The notes under the pieces are model-generated. The model ran no database searches. It was not told the origin of the DNA and saw nothing but the letters and a program-made list of their open reading frames with translations. Shown one piece after another: positions 17,950-29,123 of a stretch of DNA of 31,314 nucleotides (within the stretch, counting starts at the first letter, position 1; each line of letters begins with the position of its first letter). Position numbers and translations under genes: made by a program. This DNA comes from Nemertoderma westbladi (Eukaryota > Xenacoelomorpha > Nemertodermatida > Nemertodermatidae), in assembly GCA_032718475.1 (NCBI GenBank), contig JAUCBJ010003976.1:1-31314 (forward strand). The letters are read 5' to 3'.

Positions 17950-20900
17950 ATGGCAAACCAGGGTGTGGTATTTGCCCCGAGAGCTGACTCGGCAAAAAAG
18001 CACCCCCCAACCCCCACTATGGATTACATTAGCAATGCGGAGGTCCGGCCACTAGAGGCCAGTGGAATTACCGGACACAATCGGCCTCACAGGCGTCAGT
18101 TAACTCCTGACCGGCTGCCTGTCTCACCCCCTACTGGAGAGAGAGCAGCCAACAATTCTTTGAGTACCTTTCCTGATGACCTTTCTGGCCCAAACCCTGG
18201 GTCACCAGGAAGGCCAGATTGTGATGGGGAGAGGGATTCTGGAGTTGGAGGCTACTCTCATGTTCCACCCCGACCAACAAAGCCATTGGTGAATCTGAGG
18301 CAAGTCACAAGACTAGCCTCAGTAAACACCCTAACACTCGGGTCCCCAATGCGACAAGGTGAGCTGACTGCCTTGGCAGATAAGCTTTCTCTTAGCGCAG
18401 TGGGTGTTCAAGAGCACCGAATGCAGACTGGACAGACTGATGAGGTTCTGATTAAGGACATGGGGGGCGGTTGGCGACTCGCCCTCGCGTCAGCAGATGA
18501 TAGTGGCAATGGTGGAATTGGTCTATTGATGAATCCAACTGCACATGCAGCATTGGACAAAATAGACCAAATCTCTAACCGCATCATCCGTTGCCACTTC
18601 TCATGTTCTGGAAGACTGGCTAAGAAGTTTCCTAAGGTGGTTCTGATTGTGTGCTACTCTCCAACTAGTGTTGCCCCTGTAGAGGAGGTGGAAAATTTCT
18701 ACCACAATCTACAAGCAGCTACTGATGGAGTGGATCAGCATGCATTCTTAACATTCCTGGGAGACTTTAATGCAAGTCTGTATCAATCACCTACATCGCC
18801 CTGGGTCTATAGCAATAGTGTTAACCGAAATTCTGTCCATCTTCAGGATTTTATCTCTGGAAATGGATTGTTTTCGGCTGGAACCCAGTTCAAGAAGCGA
18901 ACTGGAAAGCTATGGACTCATAGTGGACCCAGTGGTCACAAGTCCCAGATAGACCATATTCTGTTTCGTAGGAAATACAGGAGATCTATACAAGACTGTA
19001 ATGCATTTACACTTCGACCCTTCTCCAGTGATCACCGCCTTATTGTGGCCAAGGTAAGACTTAGTCTGCGTGCTAGCAGAACAACGAAATCTGCCTTGCC
19101 GCGGCATGACTGGTCCTCTCTGTTGCAACAGCCAAGTGTGAGATCCAGCTTCACACTACAGCTGAGCAACAGGTATGAGGCTCTTGGCTCTGAGGCTGCA
19201 GATCACTGTGAGGGCTATACTGCCTTTACAGAAGCAGTTAAGTTAGCAGCTGCAGAAACAGTTCATGTATACCCTCGAAACAGGAAAAGGGCCCCCTGGA
19301 CTGACAACAAAATTCAGAAGTGCCGAAATGACCTTCATAAGGCGCAGAAAGAGTCACGACTCAAACAGACTACAGCGGCCAAGAATGCAGTTAAGGCTGC
19401 ATCTAGGTCCCTGAACAGGCAGTACTCTGCTAATCTACAGGAGATAATAAACCAACAGGTTGATGCCATCAATGATGCTGATGACAGCAGGCAATCACCC
19501 CAGGCATGGAAATCGATCAATCTGCTTACTGGGCGGAAAAGCCAACCAACCACCAAGGTTAAGGCTGAATCACCAGCCGATCGCCTCAATGGTTGGAAAG
19601 CCCACTTTGAAAAGCTCCTCAATAATGACAGGGTATTGCCTGATAACTTTATAGAAGTAAAAGTGTCTGAGTCTGTACTCCCAGATATTCCCATTGGCGA
19701 TATCTCCTTTGCAGAAGTGAAGGCTGCTGCAAAGAGCATTAAGACCAATCGTGCCAGTGGAGTAGATGGTGTTCCCCCTGAGGTCTTTAAAATACCTGAG
19801 TGTTTAAAGCTCATCTATCCCATCATAGTAGACATGTACCGAACAACAAGAGTCCCACAAGAAATGAAAACAAATAAGTTGGTGCCAGTTCCCAAGAAGG
19901 GCAACCTAACACTCTATGGTTCTTTTCGGGGAATCTCATTGATCTCGATTGCTGCAAAGCTATACAATAGGATTCTATTAAATCGCATCAGGGATCCCAT
20001 TGAGAGACTGCTCCGTGGAAATCAGAATGGGTTCCGTAAAGGTCGTGGGACCATGGAGCCCATTTTGGCACTTAGAAGGATAATTGAAGAGTTATCAAAA
20101 AAGAAAGACATGCATCTGGCTGTTATCTTTGTTGACTTCTTCAAGGCCTTTGATTCAGTCTCTCACTCACGTATGTTCAGCATACTTTCATTATATGGGA
20201 TTCCTGATGAAATTATTGCAGCAATCAGATCAGTATATGATGGTTCGACAACAATTGTGTCTACTGTTGACAGTGACACAGAACCATTTGAAGTGTTATG
20301 GGGCGTCCTCCAGGGAGACACACTTGTACCATTCTTGTTCATAATTGTTGTTGACTATGTTCTACACATGTCCTTAGATCATCATAATGATGATGGGGTG
20401 ATGATAACTCCACCTACTGGCTCCAGAAGTCGAGGAAAACCTGCCAAGTACCTAACTGATCTAGACTTTGCTGATGACATAGGAGTACTCTCAGAATCAC
20501 TAGAGGGAGCCCAATGGCTCCTCAGCTCATTAGAACATGCTGCTTCTAGTGTTGGTCTTTTTATTAACTCCAGAAAGACCAAAATGTTGACAGTTAACTT
20601 TGAAAGTCCTCAGCAAGTCTCTGATCAGATGAGCATAAGCTCAAAAGATGGTATGCTTGAGCATGTGGATGACTTCTGTTACCTGGGATCATGGATCCGG
20701 AAGTCAGGTGAGGACCTTTGAATATGTAAGAGAAAGGCATGGGCAGCCTTGAATAGGCTTTCCAGGATTTGGAAGTCACCGAGAATTAATCGGAAACTTA
20801 AGGTCCGATTATTTAGAGCAGCAGTAGTTCCAGTACTCCTCTACGGGAGTCCATGCTGGGCTCTAACTGCTGAGGACACCAAATCTCTGGATGGCACATT

Positions 20901-21246
20901 CACAAGAATGCTACGCCGGGTTCATTGTGTCAAGTACAATGCACACATCTCCAACCAGACACTATATAACATTGGAGGTGTCTCATTGGTTCCCCCAAGC
21001 TTGACACTAGAACAAAATCGCCTCCACTTTGCAGGACATTGCTTTCGCCGTGAGGACCAGCCAGTGCATAATCTTGTACTTTGGCAGCCTCATGGAGTGA
21101 ATAAGCATGGTGGACAGCCCATGACTTTCTTGAGACGCATCTTAAAGGACACTGGCCTTAAAGATGCGGATGATCTAGCAAATGTCATGGGTGATAGGGA
21201 GTTGTGGCGGTGCAATTTTGTTGACAAGCCGGCACAGCATTCTTAA
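17950..21246 (+). pseudogene. Non-LTR retrotransposon ORF: AP-endonuclease plus reverse transcriptase, one stop
   Basis: From ATG 17950 the frame is open to 21246 except for a TGA at 20719-20721. Counting from the upstream frame opening at 17929, residues 130-380 form an APE-type endonuclease with its key residues present: N133, QEHR 161-164, GDFN 278-281, QIDH 340-343, SDHR 367-370. Reverse transcriptase follows at about 590-900: NRASGVDG, box A VDFFKAFDS (D736), GVLQGDTL, and catalytic FADD 847-850. After the stop comes the C-terminal region with PVLLYGS and RLHFAGHCFR. One main ORF and GVLQGDTL suggest an RTE/RTEX-like clade, at low certainty. The enzyme would nick target DNA and prime reverse transcription. 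It lies in the opposite orientation to the Gypsy host. Confidence 0.88.
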
Positions 21247-22277
21247 AAATGCAGCTGCAATGCAGCATGCCGATCCTAGTAGTTGAAGGTCGCCGTCCAT
21301 GGGTCGCTACTCGCGATTGATTGACACTGATTGATAGCTTAAACTGGGTGCCGCTTTGCCAGAAGGCGGTACACATCAATTGAATATCAGGCAAACAGTT
21401 AAAATATGCTCAAATATAAACGCCAGGGGCAGGGGATATTTTAATATCTCTATTAAGTTAAAACAACACAAGAGTGTAGCCGTTCTATCGTACTTGAAAG
21501 TTGAAAGCCTTTCTTAGTTTTTAAGGAATTCTCGTGCTCTCGTCACCGTAGTTATCATATTAAACAGTTAAGGTAGTATGGGTTGACCTCAGGTGACTAA
21601 TGAAATGAATGACAAAAGTTATTATAATACAAGCTTTCTCCCAACAGGGCTTCTTCAGGTCATTATAATGAAACTGCGTACACATACTGGACAAGTGCAT
21701 TTTCTATTCTCTTATATTAATTATTATCTTATATTGTATTATGTTATTATTAAATTAATCAATCTTGTCAAGCATTAATCTTGTTTCACTAATTATGTTT
21801 CATGTATTATTTGATTTTTAAGAATGTTTTTTAGAAAGACTTTTATAAAAGGTCTTTATTTAGAAATAGAAGGGGAGGGTGGGTGGGGGGGGGGGGGGGG
21901 TAGGGGCATAGAATGCTTGTCAAAGGGCGCTGTAAATTCAATTTGTACTTGCGACCAAAAACCCATCCCATAATCACCTCAGGAATCTAAATGTGATAAA
22001 TTAATGGGAATAGCTTCTAGTCAATAACTGGCCGGTAAATAACCGATATTGTTCCCCGAGAATGCCTCTGCCTCTCAGTTAACTTACCACGAGCTGTCAA
22101 TCACGAATACCTCAGAGTTTATTTTCTCAAAGAATTCAAAGTGCCGCTAACTACCTAAAAGTGACATTTCTCAAAGAATTCAAAGTGCCTAAAAGCAGGA
22201 AATCACTTTGAGATTCCCAACTAAAAGTGTCTACAAGAATTCAAAGCGGCCGTTGGGAGTAATGTAATGACTTTTAG
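21247..22277. other. LINE 3' end and right flank of TA-flanked element
   Basis: No gene. LINE 3' untranslated sequence continues for roughly 100-150 bases, with gattgattgacactgattg near 21314-21335. Then follow AT-rich DNA, a G-run (21878-21905) and the ctcaaag/aattcaaag subterminal repeats (22125-22250) leading into the right TIR. Confidence 0.5.
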
Positions 22278-22338
22278 ACACTTTTAGAAATACTTTGAGA
22301 AAATCTCAAAGCACAGATGCACTTTGAGACCCCGACTG
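22278..22338 (-). repeat. Right TIR of TA-flanked element
   Basis: Inverse match to 16531-16588 with a 3-base indel. It is preceded by further ctcaaag/aattcaaag subrepeats at 22125-22250. Confidence 0.8.
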
Positions 22339-22340
22339 TA

Positions 22341-23097
22341 TATCGATGTGCAGAGGCTCTCTTGTTATAGTTCTTCTCCCATTCTTTATGTTTACATAGA
22401 ACCTTCTCTCTCACTAATGTAAAAGATTTGCTCAAATTATCTTTAACTTCTGAAATATAGTCTGTAACCTCGGCATACTTTCGTGGATGATGCTGTGTTA
22501 CTTCAAGAAATGGGAATCTAGCATCCCTGCCATGAGTGAGAAAGAATGGATTTTCTCCTGTAGTCATGTGGAATGAAGTATTGTAAGCGAAAAGGACTTG
22601 TTGTAAATATTCATCCCAATCGGAACCATGATCATATTTACCAAATGACAAAGCATATCTTGTATGATTCGATTTATTCGTTCTACTGCACCATTTGATT
22701 GTTGATGGTATGGTGTTGTATAGATTTTCTGAACATTCAGTATTGTACAAATTGAGACAATTATAGCAGAAACAAAGTTCGAACCCTGGTCAGAAAGAAG
22801 AAATGTTGGGGTACCATGTTGACAAATTATATTATCGATCATGATCTTGGCGACTGTTTCTGCCTCTTCATTTTCTGCTGGTATGGCAACAACCCATTTA
22901 GTAAAATGGTCAATGAAGACTATGACACAACAATTGCCTGATGATGTCATTGGAAGTTTGAGAACATCAACAGCTAATAACTCCATTGGATAGTTTGAAA
23001 TAATTGGTTGAAGTGGAGTTTTCTCATACCTATGTGGTGGTTTCCGGGTTAGGCACTCCATGCACAAACTACAATGTTGTTTTATATCCTGATACAT
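22341..23097 (-). pseudogene. Gypsy integrase core (zinc finger end, DD35E domain)
   Basis: From 23097 leftward: CSLCMEC closes the HHCC zinc-binding domain. The catalytic core has D44 (AVDVLK), D103 (LSDQGSNF) and E139 (GAVERINR), with exactly 35 residues between the last two, so all three catalytic residues are intact. A frameshift at about 22625-22660 is needed to continue into WDEYLQQVLFAYNTS and on to KEWEKNY. The frame stops at the TA target of the inserted element, and the C-terminal domain resumes at 16530. The enzyme would join retrotransposon cDNA to chromosomal DNA. Confidence 0.85.
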
Positions 23098-24290
23098 TCA
23101 TTCCCAGAAACAATGTTGTAGAATTGACTGGTAAGTTTTTTCAAATCCGAAGTGGCCTGATAATTGAGAACCATGCATGGCTTCTAGCAATTGTTGTTTC
23201 AAATGATGTGGTACCATTGGCAGAAAAGTTTTTCTATTAGGACGATGTGGTATAATGCGACACAGCAATTTATTGTCGTCATCTGTGATACAATACAATG
23301 GAGACAATAACAATAACTTTGTAGCAATTGTCTCGTCACTCGGTAATATATTATTTTCTAAATAATTGACAATAGATTTGAGATCATTGTCTTTTAATTG
23401 TTCATCATAAGTTAGGTTGTTTAACACATTCCAGTTTTCGTCAACCTCAGGGGCTGTATCAATTTTAGTGGCAGTTTCTACCTCAAATGTATTATTCAAC
23501 GTACTCTGGTTCTGAAAATTTTCGCATTGTGGAATTCTAGGAATGGCGTCAGCAGCAGCATTATGTATTCCTGGTCTGAACTTGATATGTGGCATTTGTG
23601 GCATTAGTTTTAACATCCACCTTTGCAAGCGACCCTTTGGATTCTTGTTCTTAAGAAACCACATTAATGCTGAGTGATCAGTGATAATGTCATAACTTTG
23701 GCCCTGTAAATATGCCCCAAAATGATCGACAGCCCATATGATAGCGAATAATTCTAACTCTGTTATGTGCCATTTCTTCTCATTGACAGACAGAGATTTA
23801 CCTGCATAGGCTACAGGATGGAGGTTACCATTGCGATCAAGCTGACTAAGAATTGCACCCAGTCCTTCACCACATGCATCTGTCTCCAAAGTAAAGCGTT
23901 TCTCCATATCAGGTCGAATGAGAATAGGATTAGCAGTTAGTGCTTCTCTTAACATTATAAAAGCAGTTTCACATTCAGTTGACCAAATAAAAGGAGAGTC
24001 TTTACGAGTTAGTTTATTCAATGGTCCACATATCTTGGCTAAGTTTTTAATAAACTTACGATAATCTCGCACAATACCAAGGAATCTCTGAAGTTCCTTT
24101 AAATTGGTTGGTTTAGGATAGTTACTAATAATATCTATCTTGTGTGGATCTGGTTGAATTCCAAACTGAGTAATGATGTGTCCTAAAAATTTGATTTCCT
24201 TACAAGCAAACTTACATTTTTCAGGATGAAGTTTCAGGTTGGCAGCTTGAATTCGTTCAATAACCGTCCTAAGTGTAATATATGTGAACT
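23098..24290 (-). pseudogene. Gypsy RNase H and integrase N-terminal zinc-binding region
   Basis: The frame opens after a break near 24270-24290 with the end of the RT domain. RNase H follows: TDACGEGLGAILSQ, ITELELFAIIWA and TDHSALMWF hold the active-site acids (D65, E107, D132 counting from Met at 24072). At its end the usual ADALSR-type motif is ADAIPR, a substitution. The integrase zinc-binding histidines (LSGHFG) come next, and the frame closes with TGA at 23098-23100, directly before the integrase frame and in phase with it. Confidence 0.85.
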
Positions 24291-25046
24291 GAAATCTTTG
24301 GAGAATATTATAATGTCATCCATGTAACAAAAACAAAATTTTCCATTAAGACCATGAAGAACATTATTCATTAGTCGTTGGGCAGATGCTGGTGCATTGC
24401 TCAATCCAAATGGCATACATGTATATCTATATGCGCCATCATTAGTCACCATTGTAGTTTTGTCCTTTGAGTCTTCTGTTAATGGAATCTGATGAAACAT
24501 CTGCTTAGCATCCACTATTGAAAATATTGATGCATTCTGTATTGAATCTAAAATATCATCTATCCGAGGCATAGGGTAACAGTCTCTCATTGTAATTGCG
24601 TTCAACTGCCGATAGTCAACACAAAGTCTCAGTTTGTTACTGGGGTTTCTCACTATTAAGACAGGACTAGTCCAAATTGCAGATGATGGTTCAATTATTC
24701 CTTGATTTAATAGATCTTTGATCATGTCTCTAGCTTGTTCTCTATATTTAAGAGGAATTCTTCGAGGATGTTGTTGAATCGGTCTATGAGAACCTGTCTC
24801 TATATTATGTTCAGCCATATGTGTTCTTCCAGTTGGTTCACCCTCTAGTGAAAATGTAAATTGCAGATCTAGTAGAGTGTCAGACAATTGTTCTTGTTGT
24901 TGATGTGTAAGATTTTCCCAATTGTTGGCCATTGTAATGCAAGTAAGAAATCGTTTTGTTCGATCTAGTACTTCTATTGGTGAAAGGTCATTTATTGTTG
25001 ATGAACTATATTCATCATCATCAATATAGTCGATCTTAATTCCATC
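24234..25046 (-). pseudogene. Gypsy reverse transcriptase domain
   Basis: From Met at 24932: LCVDYRQLNAIT (103-114), catalytic Asp of SIVDAKQMFHQIP (D141), the PFGLSNAPA block (174-182) and catalytic YMDD (203-206). The frame is open upstream to 25046, just after the TAA at 25047-25049, and is in phase with the protease frame. It breaks shortly after the YMDD box, and the thumb region continues in the RNase H frame. The catalytic residues are intact. Confidence 0.9.
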
Positions 25047-25658
25047 TTACAATTCATCTGTTATTATGGTAATATCTTCTATTTCACCTACTTTTTGATT
25101 AGGTCGAAGTCGGACCTTGGTATCCGAACTATTCTCAACCTTAATAGAAAACAAATTTGATGAATTGGGTTTAACTATTGTTGGGTACATTCTAACACCT
25201 TTTGAGTTGTATGGATCAAACATAACACATTTCGCATTATAGCTGTTTATATCAGTTGGCATTTTGGCTTGAATTATTGTCGAACAATGTGGTTTTAGGT
25301 TTATTCCCATGGCCAACTTACATATTATTCTTTTATTGGTTGAAATAGGGACAACTGGTACATTTTCATTTGAATTCTTAGTTTCGCATTTGGTATCTAA
25401 TGGGATGTTCCATACTGTGTTTCCATTTTTAACAGTATGTGGGAGACCATTTTGGTTCAACAAAGGCCCCACGTTTTGACCAATCAATAAATGATCACCA
25501 TTTTCCCCCATCAGAGGATCTACTATAGCTGTAGTGCGAACATATGGATTATCTTTATACTTAATATCTATTAAAATCTCACCACAAGAGATAATCTTTT
25601 GATTTTGATATCCCAATGGTTTGCATGACAATGGTTGCATTTCACTTTTTAATAAACC
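25047..25658 (-). pseudogene. Gypsy protease C-terminal part and PR-RT linker
   Basis: It continues in phase from the gag-protease frame after the TAA at 25659-25661. GDHLLIGQNVG is the LLIG flap/strand motif near the end of retropepsin-like proteases. The rest is a linker to RT without clear motifs. A second in-phase TAA closes it at 25047. The two stops leave no frame that joins protease to RT. Confidence 0.72.
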
Positions 25659-27530
25659 TTATTTTTGAAGATACTTTACAAATTTCAGACTGATGAAGGA
25701 GCTTTGTGAGCCTGTATCAGCTACATGAAGATTCAAGCGAGTATTTCCAATAAACTTATCGGAGTTTATAGTGAAACCATTTACCGAAATATCTTTTAGG
25801 TAGCTTGCGGCTTCAGCAATAATTGGTGCAATTTCTATATACCCATTTCTAGTTGTCTGATCTGAATCATCATCATTGTCACTACTAGGATTATAAAACG
25901 TTTTTGATTCGTTCTCCGACTCAGAACTTTCTTCATCATATACACTCTCTTCATCAACATATTCCATCACATCAATTGTGTTCCGATTTGTTGAAGGTTT
26001 TGGTTTTGACCTCCAATCCAATTTGTTACTTGATTTTTGACCAATAGCATTAGTATTGTTATGGTTTAGTTGAGTTTTATTCATATTAGAATTACTTGAA
26101 ACGTTTTTTGATGTATGTTTTTGCTTTGTGCAATTTGTAGAAAGATGGCCATATTCTTGGCAATTGTAGCATTTGATTGTTGTTTTCGATTTCTCCGTAT
26201 TGGAATCAGCCTTTGTGTTGTAAGACTTTTTTCCTCCTACTGTTGCTGCATCTTCCATTCTCTTCTTAACTGAACTCAAAAATTGTTCTAAGTCCTTTGA
26301 TAATTCAGCTAAATCTGTAATTTGCCGTAAAGAATGATATTTGTCATTTGACAAACTTGATGTCACTCTTGAATGCAGGCCTTGAAGAAATGCTGAACAC
26401 ATATGAGTGTCTACTTCCTTTTGGTTGACCTCGCGAAACATTGCATAATCACCAGGCGATTTAGCTGAGTAATTTTGAAGTCTTGCAGTGAGCGTAGCTG
26501 TCCCTTTTTTTTGGATGTTATCTTTAAAACTAGAAATAGTTTGATCTGAACGTTGACGGGACCTGTTCAGTTGATCAAGTGCTTCTTGTGGAGTTTCTAA
26601 CTTCCCATAATTTGCAGTAAGATATTGAGTAAAATCTTCGTAAGTAGTATTTGGATTATTTGTATAGTACTCTCTTGCGCTGTCTGAAATTGAGGAACCA
26701 TTTTTCAGATTATTTAAAATTTTACTAATCCTTTCTTTATCTTCTGTATAACCTGCTACATCCATTTCTAAGTTGGCATTAGCAAGCCATGTAACAAAAG
26801 AACCGTCTTTTACATTATCATAACGGCTGATATTAATTGGGCGGCGTTTCTGTGTTTTTTGTTTAGGTTCATTTCTGGGAAGCAAATTACCCTGCTCAGA
26901 ATCTGTACCAGGCATTGAAGAGGTGTTTTGCTGTCTCCAGGAGAAGGTAGGTGGCTGGGGCATGGCTGGCACCATGGGTGCTTGACAGTTACTGTAACCC
27001 CTGGAATGATATTGTGGCTGTCTAGGTATGAAATATTGTTTACCATGATCATATGTTGGATTTTCAAATCTTGGTACAGGTAAATGTTGATTTGGATAGT
27101 GGTGATTTTCCGACCTGTAGTCTGGATTGAGTGGAGTAGAATGCGGATGCGGATTGGAACATTGACGCTCAGGTTTATTATTGTCACATGGTTCATCATC
27201 AAAATCGATAAGTCTATCAATTGTTTCATAATTATGTTCGCCTTGATCTATTGGGCAATTGCTTTTGATCTTTTCAATCTCATTTTTATATTTCCTTTTA
27301 TAATCTAACAACTCATCTTGTAATTTCATATAGTCATCTTGAGATGACGAATACTTTATTTTCATTACTTGTAATGCATCTTTTAGGTTTTCTAGTTCAT
27401 TATTGTGTGTTTCCTGCTGCTCTACAGATTCCTGAAGCTTTTTCATTTCTACAGAAGCATTATCTAACTCATCATACAGTGATGAAATTTCTCTTCCGAA
27501 TTCTATGCATCTGTCTTTCATTGGAATCAA
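25659..27530 (-). pseudogene. Gypsy gag (coiled coil, capsid, zinc knuckle) and protease active site
   Basis: 623 codons. Residues 15-90 have heptad-like Leu/Ile/Lys/Glu sequence predicted to form a coiled coil. 110-230 is a low-complexity Pro/Asn/His/Gln linker. About 230-430 resembles a Gypsy capsid, with a WLANANLEM-like start and a FLQGLHSRV segment. Residues 454-467 are a CCHC zinc knuckle, CYNCQEYGHLSTNC. After an acidic Asp/Glu/Ser stretch comes the protease active site ADTGSQSS (DTG 605-607). The N-terminal coiled coil is longer than I expect for most Gypsy gags. The frame opening at 27530 is not the true start: gag continues upstream after a one-base frame change. Confidence 0.85.
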
Positions 27531-27750
27531 TTGGTGCAGACCAATTCATTATCATTTGGCTTATCTGGTTTGTCAGCCAGAGATTCTTTTAAAGATTTTA
27601 GTGTTTGTTGGCAATGTCCAAATCATCTTGCAGATTTATGTACTTGTCATGTATCTTGTCTATTTCAATGTTCTTTTCCTGTAAACACTGTTTTAACAAA
27701 TCAATTTGATTTTCTTGTCCTATTGAATCTTGATTTAAGTTATTTACTTT
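27531..27750 (-). pseudogene. Gypsy gag, upstream coiled-coil part
   Basis: Reading leftward from 27750, one frame gives a Leu/Ile/Lys/Gln-rich coiled-coil-like stretch (ENQIDLLKQCLQEKN, IDKIHDKYINLQDDL), then a stop. The shifted frame resumes with LKSLKESLADKPDK and runs into the main gag frame through a further shift at about 27530. So at least two frame changes separate this part from the rest. Its right edge is the CCCGGG at 27751-27756, where the next element is inserted. Confidence 0.65.
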
Positions 27751-28136
27751 CCCGGGTTGAGAATCGTATCATATTAGTAAAGTACTACCTAATATGGCAA
27801 GGTACTGGCATGATAATTTTACTAAATTTTTACAATTACCACATTTTGCATTATTTGTTAAGGAATTAAAAAATACTTGCCAAGTTCAGTATAGATTTTA
27901 AGAAATAATTTGGTGGGCACTTATCATGCAATGCACTTACCAAATTCTTAACAAATTTTGTATACCTAGAACATACTTTCGGTGACTTTATAACTTGACA
28001 AAAATTTAATAAGAACTTTAGTGGTGCTTGACACGCATTGCAATTAAAAATCAGTCACATGATCCACCGCCAATAAATGACTCATTCAGTCATTTTGTGG
28101 TCAGTAGGCCTACTGCAACTGCTGAACTGCAGAGTT

Positions 28137-28400
28137 GCGTTTATTGAGTTTTCTTTATTTTCGTTTAATTGCTTAATGAGTTTTGCTTACTTTAATAAAT
28201 AGTGTATAACGTTTTGTTACTTTAATTTATACTGGTAGTTTTATTGCTGTTTGTTTACTTCAATTCAATTGTTTATTGTATTTTGTACTCTTTATTTTTG
28301 TAATTGATTGTTTATAGAGTTTTGTAATCTTTAATTGTTTAGTGCCTTTTGTATACTTGTTTTGTTTATTGTTTATTTGTTTTGTTTGTACTGTCTATAT
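28137..28400. repeat. T-rich degenerate tandem repeats
   Basis: Variants of ttgtttattgagttttg and tactttaatt recur irregularly on the plus strand, without other features. Confidence 0.55.
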
Positions 28401-28583
28401 CGTTAATGAAATATTTATGGTTTGTCTAATTGTCTGATTGTTGCTAATTGACCATTTAATTGAATTAATGCCTAATTGATACAATTAAAATTCAAATTAT
28501 TTGAATGTTAGTGAAATTTGATTAATAACAATTGAATTTGGAAGAATTGGAATTTAAAAAAGGCCCCATAATCCAAAGACATA

Positions 28584-29123
28584 TAATGAACTCCGTGATG
28601 TTGTTGGGGATCTGGCCTCTCTAACATTTGGACCACGAAACGTGACAGTCGGAACCCATAGTCAGAGACCAGCCTGAATTAAGTGGAGAGGCAGGTCTTT
28701 GGTGTGATGCAGGAGTTCCAAGGGCATTTAACCCGCAGACTAAGGCGTTGTTAGATATCGGGGTCGTAAACCTTGACGCGCGCCTATGCGGGACGCCCCC
28801 CGATGAGGGTCCTAGAATCTGTGGAGGACGTTAAAACCGCACAATATGTGGAACCAGCGAGACAGAGGAGAGCGGACTTTTCACCCTTCGTAGTCTCTTG
28901 CGATGGAGTTCTGGCACCGCATGCCAACAAGCTCCTGAGAATCTTCGCTGATAGGTTGCACCACAACTGCGACAGACCTTATAGCACCGTCATGGAGTGG
29001 GTTCGCTGCCGTGTGCAGTTCGCCATAGTTCGAGGGGCTTCTCATTGCATCAGGGGGTCGAGGCTAAAGTGGGGCAGTGGTCTAGGTACGGAGGATGGAT
29101 TGCCGATCACTCCACTCGTCTGA
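28584..29123 (+). pseudogene. Decayed retroelement ORF C-terminal fragment
   Basis: Coding similarity must be followed through three frames: about 28584-28674 (ELRDVVGDLASLTFG), 28676-28834 (ELSGEAGLWCDAGVPRAF, then KALLDIGVVNLDA) and 28773-29123 (RRADFSPFVVSCDGVLAPHA, YSTVMEWVRCRVQFAIVRGA, CIRGSR). Such a string (SGE.GL..D......FD..V, then FTPFV.S.DG.....A, then W.R.R..FA..R) is, from memory, common at the C-terminus of reverse-transcriptase ORFs in marine invertebrate genomes. Two Asp positions could belong to a PD-(D/E)XK-type nuclease, but that is speculation. Its GC content is higher than its surroundings, pointing to a separate origin from the host insertion. Confidence 0.5.

Larger units (their letters stand above)
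16531..22338. mobile_element. TA-flanked element with Tc1/mariner-like TIRs, inserted in Gypsy pol
   Basis: The left end cagtcggggtctcaaagtgc (16531 on) is the inverse of the right end (to 22338); about 58 bases match with one indel. TA flanks both ends (16529-16530, 22339-22340). CAGT termini with TA duplication are typical of the Tc1/mariner superfamily. Subterminal sequence on both sides is packed with ctcaaag, aattcaaag and ctaaaagtg motifs. No transposase is present, so the element looks non-autonomous. It is enlarged by an inverted-repeat block (16718-17124) and a LINE (about 17500-21400). Confidence 0.75.

Noticed and set aside
19335-19814. Minus-strand 159-codon ORF inside the LINE
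   Set aside because: Shadow of the LINE ORF on the opposite strand with no recognisable domain.
28773-29123. A 116-codon ORF as an independent host gene
   Set aside because: Its similarity pattern continues upstream in two other frames, so it is part of a decayed retroelement ORF.
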